43,375 nt of DNA from Shewanella benthica (GCA_023284085.1 JAKVHY010000045.1:1-43375), one strand, 5' to 3'; shown: positions 8,036 through 17,098, numbered from the stretch's first letter. Made by a program: numbers and translations. Notes: generated from the sequence alone by a model not told the origin.

Positions 8036-9274
8036 TTAGCTTCTCTTGAACAGCAAAGAGCCGTTGGTACCGCCGAAGCCAAATGAATTACATAATGCGT
8101 ACTCAAACTTCTGATCCCTCGCGGTGTGTGGTACGAAATCGAGATCGCAACCTTCATCTGGGTTATCTAAGTTCAATGTCGGCGGCACGACTTGGTCTCT
8201 CAACGCCAACAAGGTGATGATGGCTTCCACTGAACCCGCGGCGCCAAGCAGATGCCCGGTCATAGATTTAGTCGAGCTGACGGTGAGATCGTAAGCATGG
8301 GCACCAAATGCAGCCTTAACCGCTGCAGCCTCCGCTTTGTCCCCTATGGGTGTCGATGTGCCGTGAGCATTGATATAACCAACCAGCTCTTTGGCTATTT
8401 TGGCATCATTCATGGCATTAACCATGGCTGCTGCTGCGCCAGAACCGTCAGCTGGCGGTGATGTCATATGAAAAGCATCTCCACTCATGCCAAAACCAAC
8501 CAGCTCACCATATATGGTCGCGCCGCGAGCCTTAGCGTGCTCATACTCTTCCATGACCATGATACCGGCACCGTCACCTATGACGAAGCCATCTCTGTCT
8601 TTATCCCAAGGACGGCTCGCCGCCTGAGGATCATCGTTACGTGTCGACAATGCCTTGGCAGAGGCGAAACCGCCAACCCCTAACGGACAAGTGACATCTT
8701 CGGCGCCGCCGGCAACCATGATATCTGCATCACCATAGGCGATAGTACGAGCCGCGAAACCTATGTTATGTACACCGGTCGTACAGGCCGTGGTCACGGC
8801 AAAGTTAGGCCCTTTCAAGCCATACTTGATCGATAGGTGACCCGCGATCATATTGATGATGGTGCTGGGAACGAAGAAAGGTGAGATCTTACGCGGTCCA
8901 CCTTTAGTTAAGGCTGCGTGGCCTTGTTCTATGAGTCTCAGTCCGCCCATGCCGGCGCCGATAGCCGTACCGACGCGAGCAGGATCGAGTTTATCCATAT
9001 CCAAACCAGCATCTTCAACGGCTTGAATACCCGCCGCCATACCGTACTGAATAAACAGGTCCATCTTGCGAGCATCTTTCTTCGACAAATATTGCTCAAC
9101 ATCAAAATCTTTGACTGAGCCACTGAAACGAGTCGTAAATTCACTCGCATCGAATTTAGTGATTGGGACTATTCCGCTTTGACCCGAAACTAATGCCTTC
9201 CAGGATGAATCTACGGTATTGCCTACAGGACTGACTAAACCAAGACCGGTTACGACTACACGACGTTTAGACAC
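8036..9274 (-). CDS. fabF: Beta-ketoacyl-ACP synthase II
   Basis: The enzyme condenses malonyl-ACP with acyl-ACP during elongation, and in relatives drives the temperature-sensitive 16:1 to 18:1 step. At 412 residues it has the normal family length. The Cys-His-His triad is intact: C164 in TTACTTGVHN, H304 in INAHGTSTP and H341 in KSMTGHLLGAAG. It is the last gene of the fab cluster and is separated from acpP by a strong internal terminator, so its expression may be lower than, or independent of, acpP. Confidence 0.97.
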   Translation of the reverse strand: MSKRRVVVTGLGLVSPVGNTVDSSWKALVSGQSGIVPITKFDASEFTTRFSGSVKDFDVEQYLSKKDARKMDLFIQYGMAAGIQAVEDAGLDMDKLDPARVGTAIGAGMGGLRLIEQGHAALTKGGPRKISPFFVPSTIINMIAGHLSIKYGLKGPNFAVTTACTTGVHNIGFAARTIAYGDADIMVAGGAEDVTCPLGVGGFASAKALSTRNDDPQAASRPWDKDRDGFVIGDGAGIMVMEEYEHAKARGATIYGELVGFGMSGDAFHMTSPPADGSGAAAAMVNAMNDAKIAKELVGYINAHGTSTPIGDKAEAAAVKAAFGAHAYDLTVSSTKSMTGHLLGAAGSVEAIITLLALRDQVVPPTLNLDNPDEGCDLDFVPHTARDQKFEYALCNSFGFGGTNGSLLFKRS

Positions 9275-9401
9275 GTTGTCACCTTTTTTACTGAGTTAAA
9301 TAGGAGTGAAGCATGGATACATGCATCTTATTTTAGTTCTGAACTGTTAGAAAATGAAAGAAGTAGTGATGGGAACACGCGATTTCCAATAGCCAGAAAC
9401 A

Positions 9402-9431
9402 AAAACAGGCAGCATAAATGCTGCCTGTTTT
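9402..9431 (-). terminator. Internal terminator between acpP and fabF
   Basis: The hairpin AAAACAGGCAGCAT / ATGCTGCCTGTTTT (9402-9415 with 9418-9431) has a 12-14 bp stem, and on the minus strand a T-rich run follows. It lies 14 bases past the acpP stop. It would make acpP transcripts end here, with readthrough or a separate promoter serving fabF. Confidence 0.8.
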
Positions 9432-9444
9432 CTAGAATTCAGGA

Positions 9445-9678
9445 TTACTGATTCTTTGAAACGTAATCAATTGCTGATTGAACAGTAGTGATTTTTTCAG
9501 CTTCTTCATCAGGGATCTCGGTGTCAAACTCTTCTTCCAGAGCCATAACCAACTCAACCGTGTCCAGAGAATCTGCACCTAGGTCGTCAACGAAAGATGC
9601 TGCAGACTTAACGTCTTCTTCTTTAACACCTAGTTGCTCAATAATGATTTTCTTTACACGTTCTTCGATGTTGCTCAT
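9445..9678 (-). CDS. acpP: Acyl carrier protein
   Basis: ACP carries growing acyl chains on a phosphopantetheine arm. The protein has 77 residues and is very acidic. GADSLDTVELVMALEEEF contains the modified Ser37. It is nearly identical in form to the E. coli protein. It sits between fabG and fabF and is followed at once by a strong hairpin, consistent with a very abundant short transcript. A 270-base gap to fabG leaves room for its own promoter. Confidence 0.98.
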   Translation of the reverse strand: MSNIEERVKKIIIEQLGVKEEDVKSAASFVDDLGADSLDTVELVMALEEEFDTEIPDEEAEKITTVQSAIDYVSKNQ

Positions 9679-9948
9679 TAGTTTTCTTTCCTATTAAATT
9701 ACGCACTTGCGCAAGATTGCGAGTAGTTTATTCAATTTGGCTAACAATGCAAGCTTAACTTCTGTGGTCTAACCACGAAAGTATGCATATCTTGATACCG
9801 ATCATCAATAGTTAGCTGAAAAAACTGCCAATACCCTAAAAAATTTACACTATCACACAGTGACAATTAATGACTGAAACTCAGTGATCTTATATAAGAC
9901 TCATTACAACGCACAAGATACTGTACATTTGAATGAGCCTCAACAGCC

Positions 9949-10695
9949 TTAGGCCATGTACATGCCACCATTCACATGGAGAGTCTCACCTGTGATATAA
10001 GCAGCAGAGTCAGATGCTAAGAAAAGCACGGCGTTCGCTATCTCTTGTGCTTGTCCGAGTCGCGCCATAGGCACCTGCGACATGATACCTTGTTGCTGCT
10101 CTTCAGTCAGCTCATCGGTCATATCAGTCTGGATAAATCCAGGAGCAATAGCATTCACTGTTATTTGACGAGATGCAACCTCCTTTGCAAGAGATTTTGT
10201 AAATCCAAGTAAACCGGCTTTCGCAGCGCAATAGTTAGTTTGACCTGGGTTGCCCATGGAGCCTACGACAGAGCCGATATTGATTATACGGCCATGACGT
10301 TTTTTCATCATAGAGCGCATCACAGCTTTAGACGTTCTGAATACCGAAGTCAGGTTAGTGTCTATGATGTCTCCCCACTCATCTTCCTTCATGCGCATCA
10401 GCAGATTGTCGCGAGTGATACCGGCATTATTGACCAGAATATTGACATCGCCAACCTTCTCTTTGATGCCAGAAAATAAATCAGCCACTGAATCTTTATC
10501 CGTGACATCGAGCACTAAACCGAAACCATTGTCACCCAGATACTCCTGAATTGCCGCAGCACCACGTTCGCTGGTCGCGGTACCGATAACGGTTGCACCT
10601 GCAGATACCAGCGTTTCAGCAACGGCGCGGCCAATACCACGACTCGCGCCAGTCACCAAGGCGACTTTTCCAGATAAATCTATTGTTACGCTCAT
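9949..10695 (-). CDS. fabG: 3-oxoacyl-ACP reductase
   Basis: This NADPH-dependent enzyme makes the first reduction in each elongation cycle. It is a 248-residue classical short-chain dehydrogenase: TGASRGIG (residues 15-22) binds cofactor, NNAG lies at 89-92, and the catalytic residues are S142, Y155 and K159 (YCAAK). Only nine bases separate it from fabD upstream, so the two are cotranscribed. Confidence 0.97.
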   Translation of the reverse strand: MSVTIDLSGKVALVTGASRGIGRAVAETLVSAGATVIGTATSERGAAAIQEYLGDNGFGLVLDVTDKDSVADLFSGIKEKVGDVNILVNNAGITRDNLLMRMKEDEWGDIIDTNLTSVFRTSKAVMRSMMKKRHGRIINIGSVVGSMGNPGQTNYCAAKAGLLGFTKSLAKEVASRQITVNAIAPGFIQTDMTDELTEEQQQGIMSQVPMARLGQAQEIANAVLFLASDSAAYITGETLHVNGGMYMA

Positions 10696-10704
10696 TACAA
10701 TCTC

Positions 10705-11631
10705 CTATTCGGTCAATGCTGCAAGGGATGCCACATCGTTAACCACTTTCGCAGTTAGCGAACGATCGATTCGTTTCGCTAAACCGGTTAATACTTTGCC
10801 GGGTCCCATTTCAAACAAATGTGTCACTCCTTGCTCCGAGATGGCTTTCACCGTCTCAGACCAGAGTACGGGACAATAGAGTTGACGGACCAAGGCATCC
10901 TTGATCTCTGCAGCAGACTCAGGGCTTGCTACATCAACATTATTAATGACGGTTATTTGTGGTGTTTTAAACTCTATGTTCTCAAGCGCGACAGCCAACT
11001 TTTCAGCAGCTGGACGCATCAATTCGCAATGTGACGGCACACTGACAGGCAGTGCAACCACCATCTTAGCCCCCGCCTCCTTACATAAGGCAGCGGCGCG
11101 TTCAACCGCGGCCTTGCTGCCGGCGATGACGACCTGACCCGGGCTGTTATAATTGACCGGACTGACGACTTCACCTTCGGCCCCATCTGCACACGCCTTA
11201 GCGATGGCATCATTATCCAGGCCGATGATGGCAAACATGGCACCGGTACCCGCTGGCACCGCTTGTTGCATAAGTTGTCCACGAAGTTCGACCAGCTTTA
11301 CTGCATCGATAAAATCCATCACGCCGGCGCATACCAGGGCCGAATACTCACCTAAGCTGTGACCCGCCATGATCTTAGGCAGGGTCTTACCACTGGCTTG
11401 ATAAACGCGCCAAATAGCCACACTTGCGGTCAACAGTGCAGGCTGGGTCTTATCCGTTTCATTAAGGGTTTCTACCGGGCCTTGCTGCACCAGATCCCAT
11501 AGGTCATAGCCTAGAGCATCACTTGCCTGAGAAAAAGTTTGCGCGATGATATCGTGCTCGACAGCAAGTTCGGCCAACATGCCAATGGCCTGAGAGCCTT
11601 GACCAGGAAAAACGAAAGCAGAATTTTCCAT
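10705..11631 (-). CDS. fabD: Malonyl-CoA:ACP transacylase
   Basis: The enzyme transfers malonyl from CoA to ACP to supply elongation units. It has 308 residues. The nucleophile elbow GHSLGE contains S92, with H201 (VPSHCEL) and R117 as the expected partners, and FVFPGQGSQ opens the protein. It is positioned between fabH and fabG as in E. coli. Confidence 0.97.
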   Translation of the reverse strand: MENSAFVFPGQGSQAIGMLAELAVEHDIIAQTFSQASDALGYDLWDLVQQGPVETLNETDKTQPALLTASVAIWRVYQASGKTLPKIMAGHSLGEYSALVCAGVMDFIDAVKLVELRGQLMQQAVPAGTGAMFAIIGLDNDAIAKACADGAEGEVVSPVNYNSPGQVVIAGSKAAVERAAALCKEAGAKMVVALPVSVPSHCELMRPAAEKLAVALENIEFKTPQITVINNVDVASPESAAEIKDALVRQLYCPVLWSETVKAISEQGVTHLFEMGPGKVLTGLAKRIDRSLTAKVVNDVASLAALTE

Positions 11632-11703
11632 AATATTTACCTATGACAATTCATAAAACATCTTAATGTTTAAAACAGGCTTTACCCACCTGCTTAAACA
11701 AGA

Positions 11704-12663
11704 TTAAAAACGGACCAATGCACTGCCCCACGCAAAGCCAGCGCCAAATGCCTCGAGCAAAATAAGCTGACCGCGTTCAATTCGACCATCACGGACGGCT
11801 TCATCCAACGCGATAGGAACGGAGGCAGCAGACGTATTACCATGCTTGGCTAAGGTCAATACCACTTTATCCAAACTCATATCGAGCTTCTTCGCCGTGG
11901 CCTTGATGATCCTGAAGTTTGCCTGATGAGGAACCAACCAGTCAATTTCAGACTTATCAATCTGATTGATCCTTAAGGTTTCTGTCACCACATGAGCAAG
12001 CTGGGTCACTGCGACCTTGAAAACATCATTGCCTTTCATGGTCATATAACCCATGGCAGCAGATGATTCACCCGCACGAGGCGGGAAAGAGCATTTAAGG
12101 AGATCGCCTTGACGGCCATCGGCATAGATATGGGTAGAAATGATACCCGGCTCGTTCGAAGCACCAATCACGGCTGCCCCTGCACCATCACCAAATAAGA
12201 TAATAGTACTGCGGTCATCGGGCTCACACAGACGTGATAGCACATCCGCGCCTATGACTAAAACGTTTTTAGCCGCACCGGTTTTAACAAATTGATCGGC
12301 AATAGAAAGCGCATAAACGAAGCCTGAGCATGCGGCGGCGATATCGAATGCGGGAATAGTATGAACACCCAACATAGCCTGGATTTCACAGGCGGCTGCG
12401 GGAAATGCGTTACTTGCACTCGTCGTACCACACACGATCATATCGAGCTCAGATGCGTCTAACCCAGCCATTTCCAAGGCTTTAAGTGCAGCTTGATAGC
12501 CCATAGTAGACACAGTCTCGTCTGGGGCGGCGATTCTACGCTCTGAAATACCTGTACGTTCAACAATCCACTGATCTGTGGTTTCAACCATTTTTTCCAG
12601 ATCAGCATTGCTACGCACCTGTTCTGGTAGATAACTACCAGTTCCAAGAATTTTTGTATGCAT
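11704..12663 (-). CDS. fabH: Beta-ketoacyl-ACP synthase III
   Basis: The enzyme starts fatty-acid synthesis by joining acetyl-CoA and malonyl-ACP. Counting from ATG 12663 gives 319 residues with C112 (AACSGF), H246 (PHQANF) and N276 (GNTSAA); C112 falls at exactly the E. coli position, which favours this start. An upstream ATG at 12681 overlaps the plsX stop by eight bases and would add six residues. Neither start has a good ribosome site, so translation is probably coupled to plsX. Confidence 0.96.
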   Translation of the reverse strand: MHTKILGTGSYLPEQVRSNADLEKMVETTDQWIVERTGISERRIAAPDETVSTMGYQAALKALEMAGLDASELDMIVCGTTSASNAFPAAACEIQAMLGVHTIPAFDIAAACSGFVYALSIADQFVKTGAAKNVLVIGADVLSRLCEPDDRSTIILFGDGAGAAVIGASNEPGIISTHIYADGRQGDLLKCSFPPRAGESSAAMGYMTMKGNDVFKVAVTQLAHVVTETLRINQIDKSEIDWLVPHQANFRIIKATAKKLDMSLDKVVLTLAKHGNTSAASVPIALDEAVRDGRIERGQLILLEAFGAGFAWGSALVRF

Positions 12664-12673
12664 AAAGGAGATA

Positions 12674-13702
12674 TCAGCCATTAATGTCTAAAAGAATCGA
12701 CTCTAGACGTTCTTCAATCATCTGAGGGAGTCGACGTTCTGCCTCGGTTACTGCCAGATTAATCGCTTGTAAATAAGCAGATTCATCAGCACTTCCATGA
12801 CTTTTTACTACAATTCCGCGCAATCCTATCAAACTTGCACCATTGTAGTGGTCGGGGTTCATCTGATTCAGCACAGAATTGATACGAGGCGTGAGAAACT
12901 TGGCCATTAATCGAACAAAGAAGCCTTGTTTCAGGCCTTTTTCTAATTGGTCTACCAGTAATCTGGCAATACCTTCTGAAGTTTTTAGGGTGATATTTCC
13001 TACGAAACCATCGCAAACAATGACATCGACATTCCCCGAAAAGAGGTCATTACCTTCGATAAAGCCGACATAATTGAGCTGAGGACTCTGTTGCAAAAGT
13101 TGGCCGGCCTGCTGAACCTGATCATTACCTTTGATCTCTTCGATACCAACATTGAGTAAGGCCACCTTAGGTGAAGGATTCTTATCTACGGCTTCGCATA
13201 ATACCGATCCCATTACAGCAAATTGAAACAAGGTTTCCGAGCAGCATGAGACATTGGCGCCGAGATCGAGTAAATAGACTGGGGTCTCATTCACGGCAGG
13301 AAGACAACTCACAAGTGCGGGTCTGTCGATTCCAGGTAGTGTCTTTAGCAGAACCTTAGATATTGCCATCAGAGCGCCGGTATTTCCCGCACTCAAACAG
13401 GCATCAGCCTTGCCATCACGAACCAGTTCTATGGCTAATCGCATCGAACTTTGTTTGCGATTTCTCAATGCATGAACGGGTCTGTCTGACATGCTCACGA
13501 CTTCGGTCGTATGCAAGATCTCTATTCGCGATCGAACACTGTGCTCTGCATGGGAAAGATATGGCGTGATTTCGGCTTCATTACCCACGAGGATAATACG
13601 AAGAAAGGAAGATAAACGAAGCGCCTGCAGGGATGCAGGCACTGTGATGCGGGGGCCATGATCGCCCCCCATCGCATCTAACGCGAGCGTCAGATTAGTC
13701 AT
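12674..13702 (-). CDS. plsX: Phosphate acyltransferase
   Basis: PlsX turns acyl-ACP into acyl-phosphate, the donor for PlsY at the start of phospholipid synthesis. It has 342 residues. LALDAMGGDHGP opens the protein, and LDLGANVSC, ALLNVGIEEIKGNDQ and EGNDLFSGNVDVIVCDGFVGN are recognisable family blocks. It lies between rpmF and fabH, and its stop region overlaps the longer possible fabH start. The ATG is 15 bases after the rpmF stop. Confidence 0.97.
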   Translation of the reverse strand: MTNLTLALDAMGGDHGPRITVPASLQALRLSSFLRIILVGNEAEITPYLSHAEHSVRSRIEILHTTEVVSMSDRPVHALRNRKQSSMRLAIELVRDGKADACLSAGNTGALMAISKVLLKTLPGIDRPALVSCLPAVNETPVYLLDLGANVSCCSETLFQFAVMGSVLCEAVDKNPSPKVALLNVGIEEIKGNDQVQQAGQLLQQSPQLNYVGFIEGNDLFSGNVDVIVCDGFVGNITLKTSEGIARLLVDQLEKGLKQGFFVRLMAKFLTPRINSVLNQMNPDHYNGASLIGLRGIVVKSHGSADESAYLQAINLAVTEAERRLPQMIEERLESILLDING

Positions 13703-13717
13703 TTAGTTAGCAACAAA

Positions 13718-13888
13718 TTACTTGTTGATAACCTTCTGACCACGGTAAAAACCATCCGCAGTCACGTTGTGACGTAGGTGTAATTCACCACTCGTTGAGT
13801 CAATTGATAATTGAGGAGTGCTCAATGAATCATGTGAACGGCGCATTCCGCGCTTTGAACGAGATTTTTTGTTCTTTTGTACAGCCAT
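13718..13888 (-). CDS. rpmF: 50S ribosomal protein L32
   Basis: This short gene of 56 codons translates to a basic N-terminus, MAVQKNKKSRSKRGMRRSHD, followed by LSTPQLSIDSTSGELHLRH and ending GQKVINK. This is L32 without the zinc-binding cysteines found in some other bacteria. The start ATG at 13888 is preceded by TAGGAG about seven bases upstream. Its place between yceD and plsX is the usual enterobacterial and Shewanella order and couples ribosome and lipid synthesis. Confidence 0.97.
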   Translation of the reverse strand: MAVQKNKKSRSKRGMRRSHDSLSTPQLSIDSTSGELHLRHNVTADGFYRGQKVINK

Positions 13889-13905
13889 TTGACCTGTCTC
13901 CTAGG

Positions 13906-14430
13906 TTACTTGCTCTTCAGTTTTTCTAACACTGCAAACGGATTTGGACGCTCCTCTTGAGAAGGTTCAATCTCGCCTACTACTATATCTTGATCTCCCT
14001 GGCCGCAACTTTCGCTGACATGCATAGGGATTAAAGGCATAGCGACTATCAATTCATCTTCAATCAATTGATGCAGACGAACCTCGCCTATTTCGTTACT
14101 CTCAATAGGGTCATACGCATCCGGGAGCTCATCGATTTCGGTTTCATTCCCGCAGGGACTGAAACTGAAGTCGACCGTAACCTCTGTGGTAAATAGCGTC
14201 ATGCAGCGTTGACATATCAGAGTGAGCTCCGTCACAGCCTTCCCTTTAAGGTAGACTATCCCCTGTAAATCTTCACCACATTGTAACGACACTGTCACAT
14301 TGGAACAGTCGCCGGCACTTAACTCATTCAACCGTTTTAATTGCTTACCCGGGATCAGGCCTTCAAAGGAAAGCTGACTCGAGGCCGCACGTATTGGATC
14401 GATTGAAACCGGTATCTTTACTGTTTGCAT
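13906..14430 (-). CDS. yceD: YceD/DUF177 family protein (23S rRNA accumulation protein)
   Basis: This 174-residue cytoplasmic protein, paired with rpmF across bacteria, is linked in E. coli to 23S rRNA accumulation. The core CQRCMTLFTTEV contains a CxxC pair, and the C-terminus NPFAVLEKLKSK is characteristic. The N-terminus MQTVKIPVSIDPIRAAS aligns at the first residue with E. coli YceD, which fixes the ATG at 14430. That ATG has no ribosome site and lies only a few bases after the predicted transcription start. It is the first gene of the fab operon. Confidence 0.93.
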   Translation of the reverse strand: MQTVKIPVSIDPIRAASSQLSFEGLIPGKQLKRLNELSAGDCSNVTVSLQCGEDLQGIVYLKGKAVTELTLICQRCMTLFTTEVTVDFSFSPCGNETEIDELPDAYDPIESNEIGEVRLHQLIEDELIVAMPLIPMHVSESCGQGDQDIVVGEIEPSQEERPNPFAVLEKLKSK

Positions 14431-14778
14431 AAGGCGCGCATACTATAGTTTGAAATCCTCAGAGTCAAAGGAAATTTCCAATCTTAATAAAGAAGAAGGA
14501 AATCATTGATTCGTTTTAACTCTGAAAACAAAAATTGATGGATTAGAAATTTTACCCAAGCTGCCTCATTTACTCAAGTGTTTCATGCTTAAAATAGCAA
14601 CGGTCACACCCATTTTAGTGAAGAAACTTCCAAAGTGCGTGTAACCCGGACAATAACAGAGCTAAACTGCGGGGAATAATCGCTGAAACGAACTTATCGA
14701 ACTCATTACTCGAACTTACACAATTTTATAATAACGGTTCAGTGAAATCATCTTCTGCCCCTCGAGGACATTCATATC
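14431..14778. other. Divergent yceD/maf intergenic region
   Basis: The 348 bases hold the yceD promoter at one end and a perfect -10 TATAAT (14727-14732) for the plus-strand maf gene at the other, giving a leader of about 40 bases; its -35 is weak. CGAACT occurs three times upstream (14689, 14698, 14711). No small gene is visible. Confidence 0.5.
14440..14468 (-). promoter_or_regulatory. Promoter of yceD-rpmF-plsX-fab operon
   Basis: On the minus strand TTGACT (14468-14463, five of six to consensus) is followed after 17 bases by TAGTAT (14445-14440). TATAGT overlaps as an alternative -10 with a 15-base spacer. The start of transcription would be near 14433-14435, only about three to five bases before the yceD ATG. 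Confidence 0.6.
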
Positions 14779-15369
14779 ATGTCGGCACCCATCATCTTAG
14801 CGTCAACCTCTCAATACAGAAAACAGATCTTAGCCAAGCTCGACTTGCCCTTCTCCTGTTGTGATCCACGAGTCGATGAAACCCACTTAGCCGATGAGTC
14901 GCCTGAAGAGCTGGTAGTAAGGTTAGCCGAAGCTAAGGCTAAGGCCGGTGCACTGCAATATCCTCAAGGCCTGGTCATTGGCTCAGATCAAGTCGCAGTC
15001 ATCGATGGTAAGATCATAGGCAAGCCTTTAAATCACGAGACCGCAGTGAAACAGCTGACGGCTTCATCGGGTAAAGTCATCACCTTTTACACTGGTATTT
15101 CACTGCATAATATTACTTCGGGTCATAACGACAGTCGGTGTGAAACCTTTAAAGTGCACTTCAGGCACTTATCTCCACAGCAGATCGAACATTACCTATC
15201 GAGAGAGCAGCCATATTACTGTGCAGGTAGTTTCATGTGTGAAGGCCTGGGCATTGCCCTGTTTGAGCGCTTAGAGGGAAAAGATCCCAACACCTTAATT
15301 GGGCTGCCCTTGATCACGCTCACCGAGATGCTTGCCAAGCAAGGCTACGATGTTCTCGCTCAGAAATAA
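14779..15369 (+). CDS. Maf-like nucleoside triphosphate pyrophosphatase (YceF type)
   Basis: This 196-residue house-cleaning enzyme hydrolyses modified nucleotides; YceF of E. coli prefers 7-methyl-GTP. The opening IILASTSQYRKQILAKLDLPF is the Maf signature (within residues 5-25), and DPRVDETH and IGSDQVAVIDGKIIGKP follow in order. Divergence from yceD-rpmF is the YceF context, which supports the subfamily call over the dTTP-type Maf. GAGGAC precedes ATG 14779. Confidence 0.9.
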   Translation: MSAPIILASTSQYRKQILAKLDLPFSCCDPRVDETHLADESPEELVVRLAEAKAKAGALQYPQGLVIGSDQVAVIDGKIIGKPLNHETAVKQLTASSGKVITFYTGISLHNITSGHNDSRCETFKVHFRHLSPQQIEHYLSREQPYYCAGSFMCEGLGIALFERLEGKDPNTLIGLPLITLTEMLAKQGYDVLAQK

Positions 15370-15563
15370 GCACTAAAGTATGATTTTATACACCTAGATT
15401 TAATCATTTAGCATTAGTCATCTTCTCTATGGTTAAGAAAAGCACGATAACTGACCAGAAACTGATATTAAAGTAGTAAACACTCGGCCAATCTTGCCCT
15501 GGAAGTATGAAATCCGGCCTGTTTACTCACGCTCAACCCGATAGCCACTACACTTACCCCCTA

Positions 15564-15585
15564 TATAATAATGAGAATCAGTATC
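15564..15585 (+). promoter_or_regulatory. Candidate Fur box overlapping a -10 element
   Basis: Positions 15567-15585 match the 19-base Fur consensus GATAATGATAATCATTATC at 16 of 19 positions. A perfect TATAAT (15564-15569) overlaps its left edge, so bound Fur-iron would block the promoter of the downstream diguanylate cyclase gene. The -35 is weak. The match was counted by eye. Confidence 0.6.
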
Positions 15586-15666
15586 GAGTACCTTGATGCA
15601 CTCGGACATTTACTTTGAGTCGACAAGGAGGTCTGACTTACTCGTTTGATTTTGTGGGAATCGCTA

Positions 15667-17022
15667 ATGACTGATATTGAAGAAGCGCTCGCGCTACTAG
15701 CCGCGCCATGCACGGATGAACGTTTTTTCCAACGCGCCCTCAAGGCGCTGGCGCTCGTCACTCAATGTCGCTGGGCCGCATTTGGACGACCTTCACATAA
15801 AGACGGCATCATGGAGATCGTGGCTTTTTGCGATTTAAAACATAACCTCCCGGGATTTGAGTTTGATCTCAAAGGTTCTCCCTGTGAGTCCATCTACCAG
15901 CTCAAGCCCCCCAATTGCCACATACTTTACCCTTCAGAACTACAGAAGACATTCCCAAACTTCTCCTTAATAAAGAATCTCGGAGCCAACAGTTATCAAG
16001 CCGAATTAATCCTCAACGACGATGGCTCTCCGATTGGCCATATACTGGTTATGGATACGCTGTCACAAACAGAGACGATGAAATCCAGAGAGTTTTTCAG
16101 GTTACTCGCCCAGAGGATCGGCATCGAATATAAAAGGTTGCTCATTTCCCGCGAGCTGGATCTGCACAAACAGATGATTGCCCATACAGAACAGTTGATG
16201 TCATTCGTGGATCGAAACTATCAATATCGTGTCATTTCGAAAGGATATGAAAAAGTTTTTAACCAGACAGCCAAGTCTCTCATAGGCAAATCTGTTGCTG
16301 AGGTCCACGGAGAAGCGATATTTAACGATCATTTAAAGCCCTTGTTGGATAGGACACTTAAAGGAGAAACCATAACGGCACAGAGCTGGATCCATCCACC
16401 TCACCTCTCAGAGCCCATTTATCTCAATATTCACCACAATCCCTATTATAACGAGATAGGGGAAGTCGTCGGTGTTATCGTCTCGGCACATAACATCACA
16501 GATCTTCACCATGCCAATGAAAAGATAGCGCATTACGCCAATCACGATCCCTTAACCGGTTTACTGAATCGTAGAGCCCTGTTTGAGCAGATGAAACAGA
16601 AATTACTGGCGCAACAGGAAGGTCAGCTACAGCTGGCGGTGATCTATCTCGATCTGGATGGCTTCAGACAGATAAACGATACCTATGGTCACCATCTGGG
16701 TGATAGAATTCTTAATGACGTCGCTAAACGCATTAAACAGGCGGCAAGTACACAGGAGTTGGTCGCCAGAATTGGAGGTGATGAGTTTATTGTCCTGGCC
16801 AGCCTGGACTATGGCGCTAGCAAGGCTAAGAATAGGGACAAGTTAGAGTCACGTTGTAAACAGTTTTTGAATGATTTGAAAATGACGATAGAGATCGAGG
16901 GCCACAGCTTACCTATCTCGGCCAACGTAGGCCACTATGTGGTTGAAGAGTTCAATATGGACTTGTCCTCGATCATCTCTCAGGCCGATAAAGATATGTA
17001 CGACAATAAGAAGATCCAATGA
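15667..17022 (+). CDS. Diguanylate cyclase with GAF-like and PAS domains
   Basis: The protein probably makes cyclic di-GMP in response to a ligand or redox signal. In 451 residues it has a GAF-like N-terminal domain (about 10-160), a PAS domain (about 175-280) and a GGDEF domain (about 285-450) opening HYANHDPLTGLLNRRALF. The active motif GGDEF is intact at 370-374. The residues that usually form the inhibitory RxxD site read STQE, so product inhibition may be absent. It has no membrane segment. ATG 15667 has GGGA about eight bases upstream; a stronger AAGGAGGT at 15625-15632 lies 13 bases before an in-frame TTG (15646), which could be the real start. A Fur-box-like site lies at the promoter. 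Confidence 0.9.
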   Translation: MTDIEEALALLAAPCTDERFFQRALKALALVTQCRWAAFGRPSHKDGIMEIVAFCDLKHNLPGFEFDLKGSPCESIYQLKPPNCHILYPSELQKTFPNFSLIKNLGANSYQAELILNDDGSPIGHILVMDTLSQTETMKSREFFRLLAQRIGIEYKRLLISRELDLHKQMIAHTEQLMSFVDRNYQYRVISKGYEKVFNQTAKSLIGKSVAEVHGEAIFNDHLKPLLDRTLKGETITAQSWIHPPHLSEPIYLNIHHNPYYNEIGEVVGVIVSAHNITDLHHANEKIAHYANHDPLTGLLNRRALFEQMKQKLLAQQEGQLQLAVIYLDLDGFRQINDTYGHHLGDRILNDVAKRIKQAASTQELVARIGGDEFIVLASLDYGASKAKNRDKLESRCKQFLNDLKMTIEIEGHSLPISANVGHYVVEEFNMDLSSIISQADKDMYDNKKIQ

Positions 17023-17098
17023 CTCCGCAATTCATCTCATAAAATAGCGGAGCTGTCTGCTAACAGCCTTGTGGAGGCCCAGACTTAGATTAAAATCA

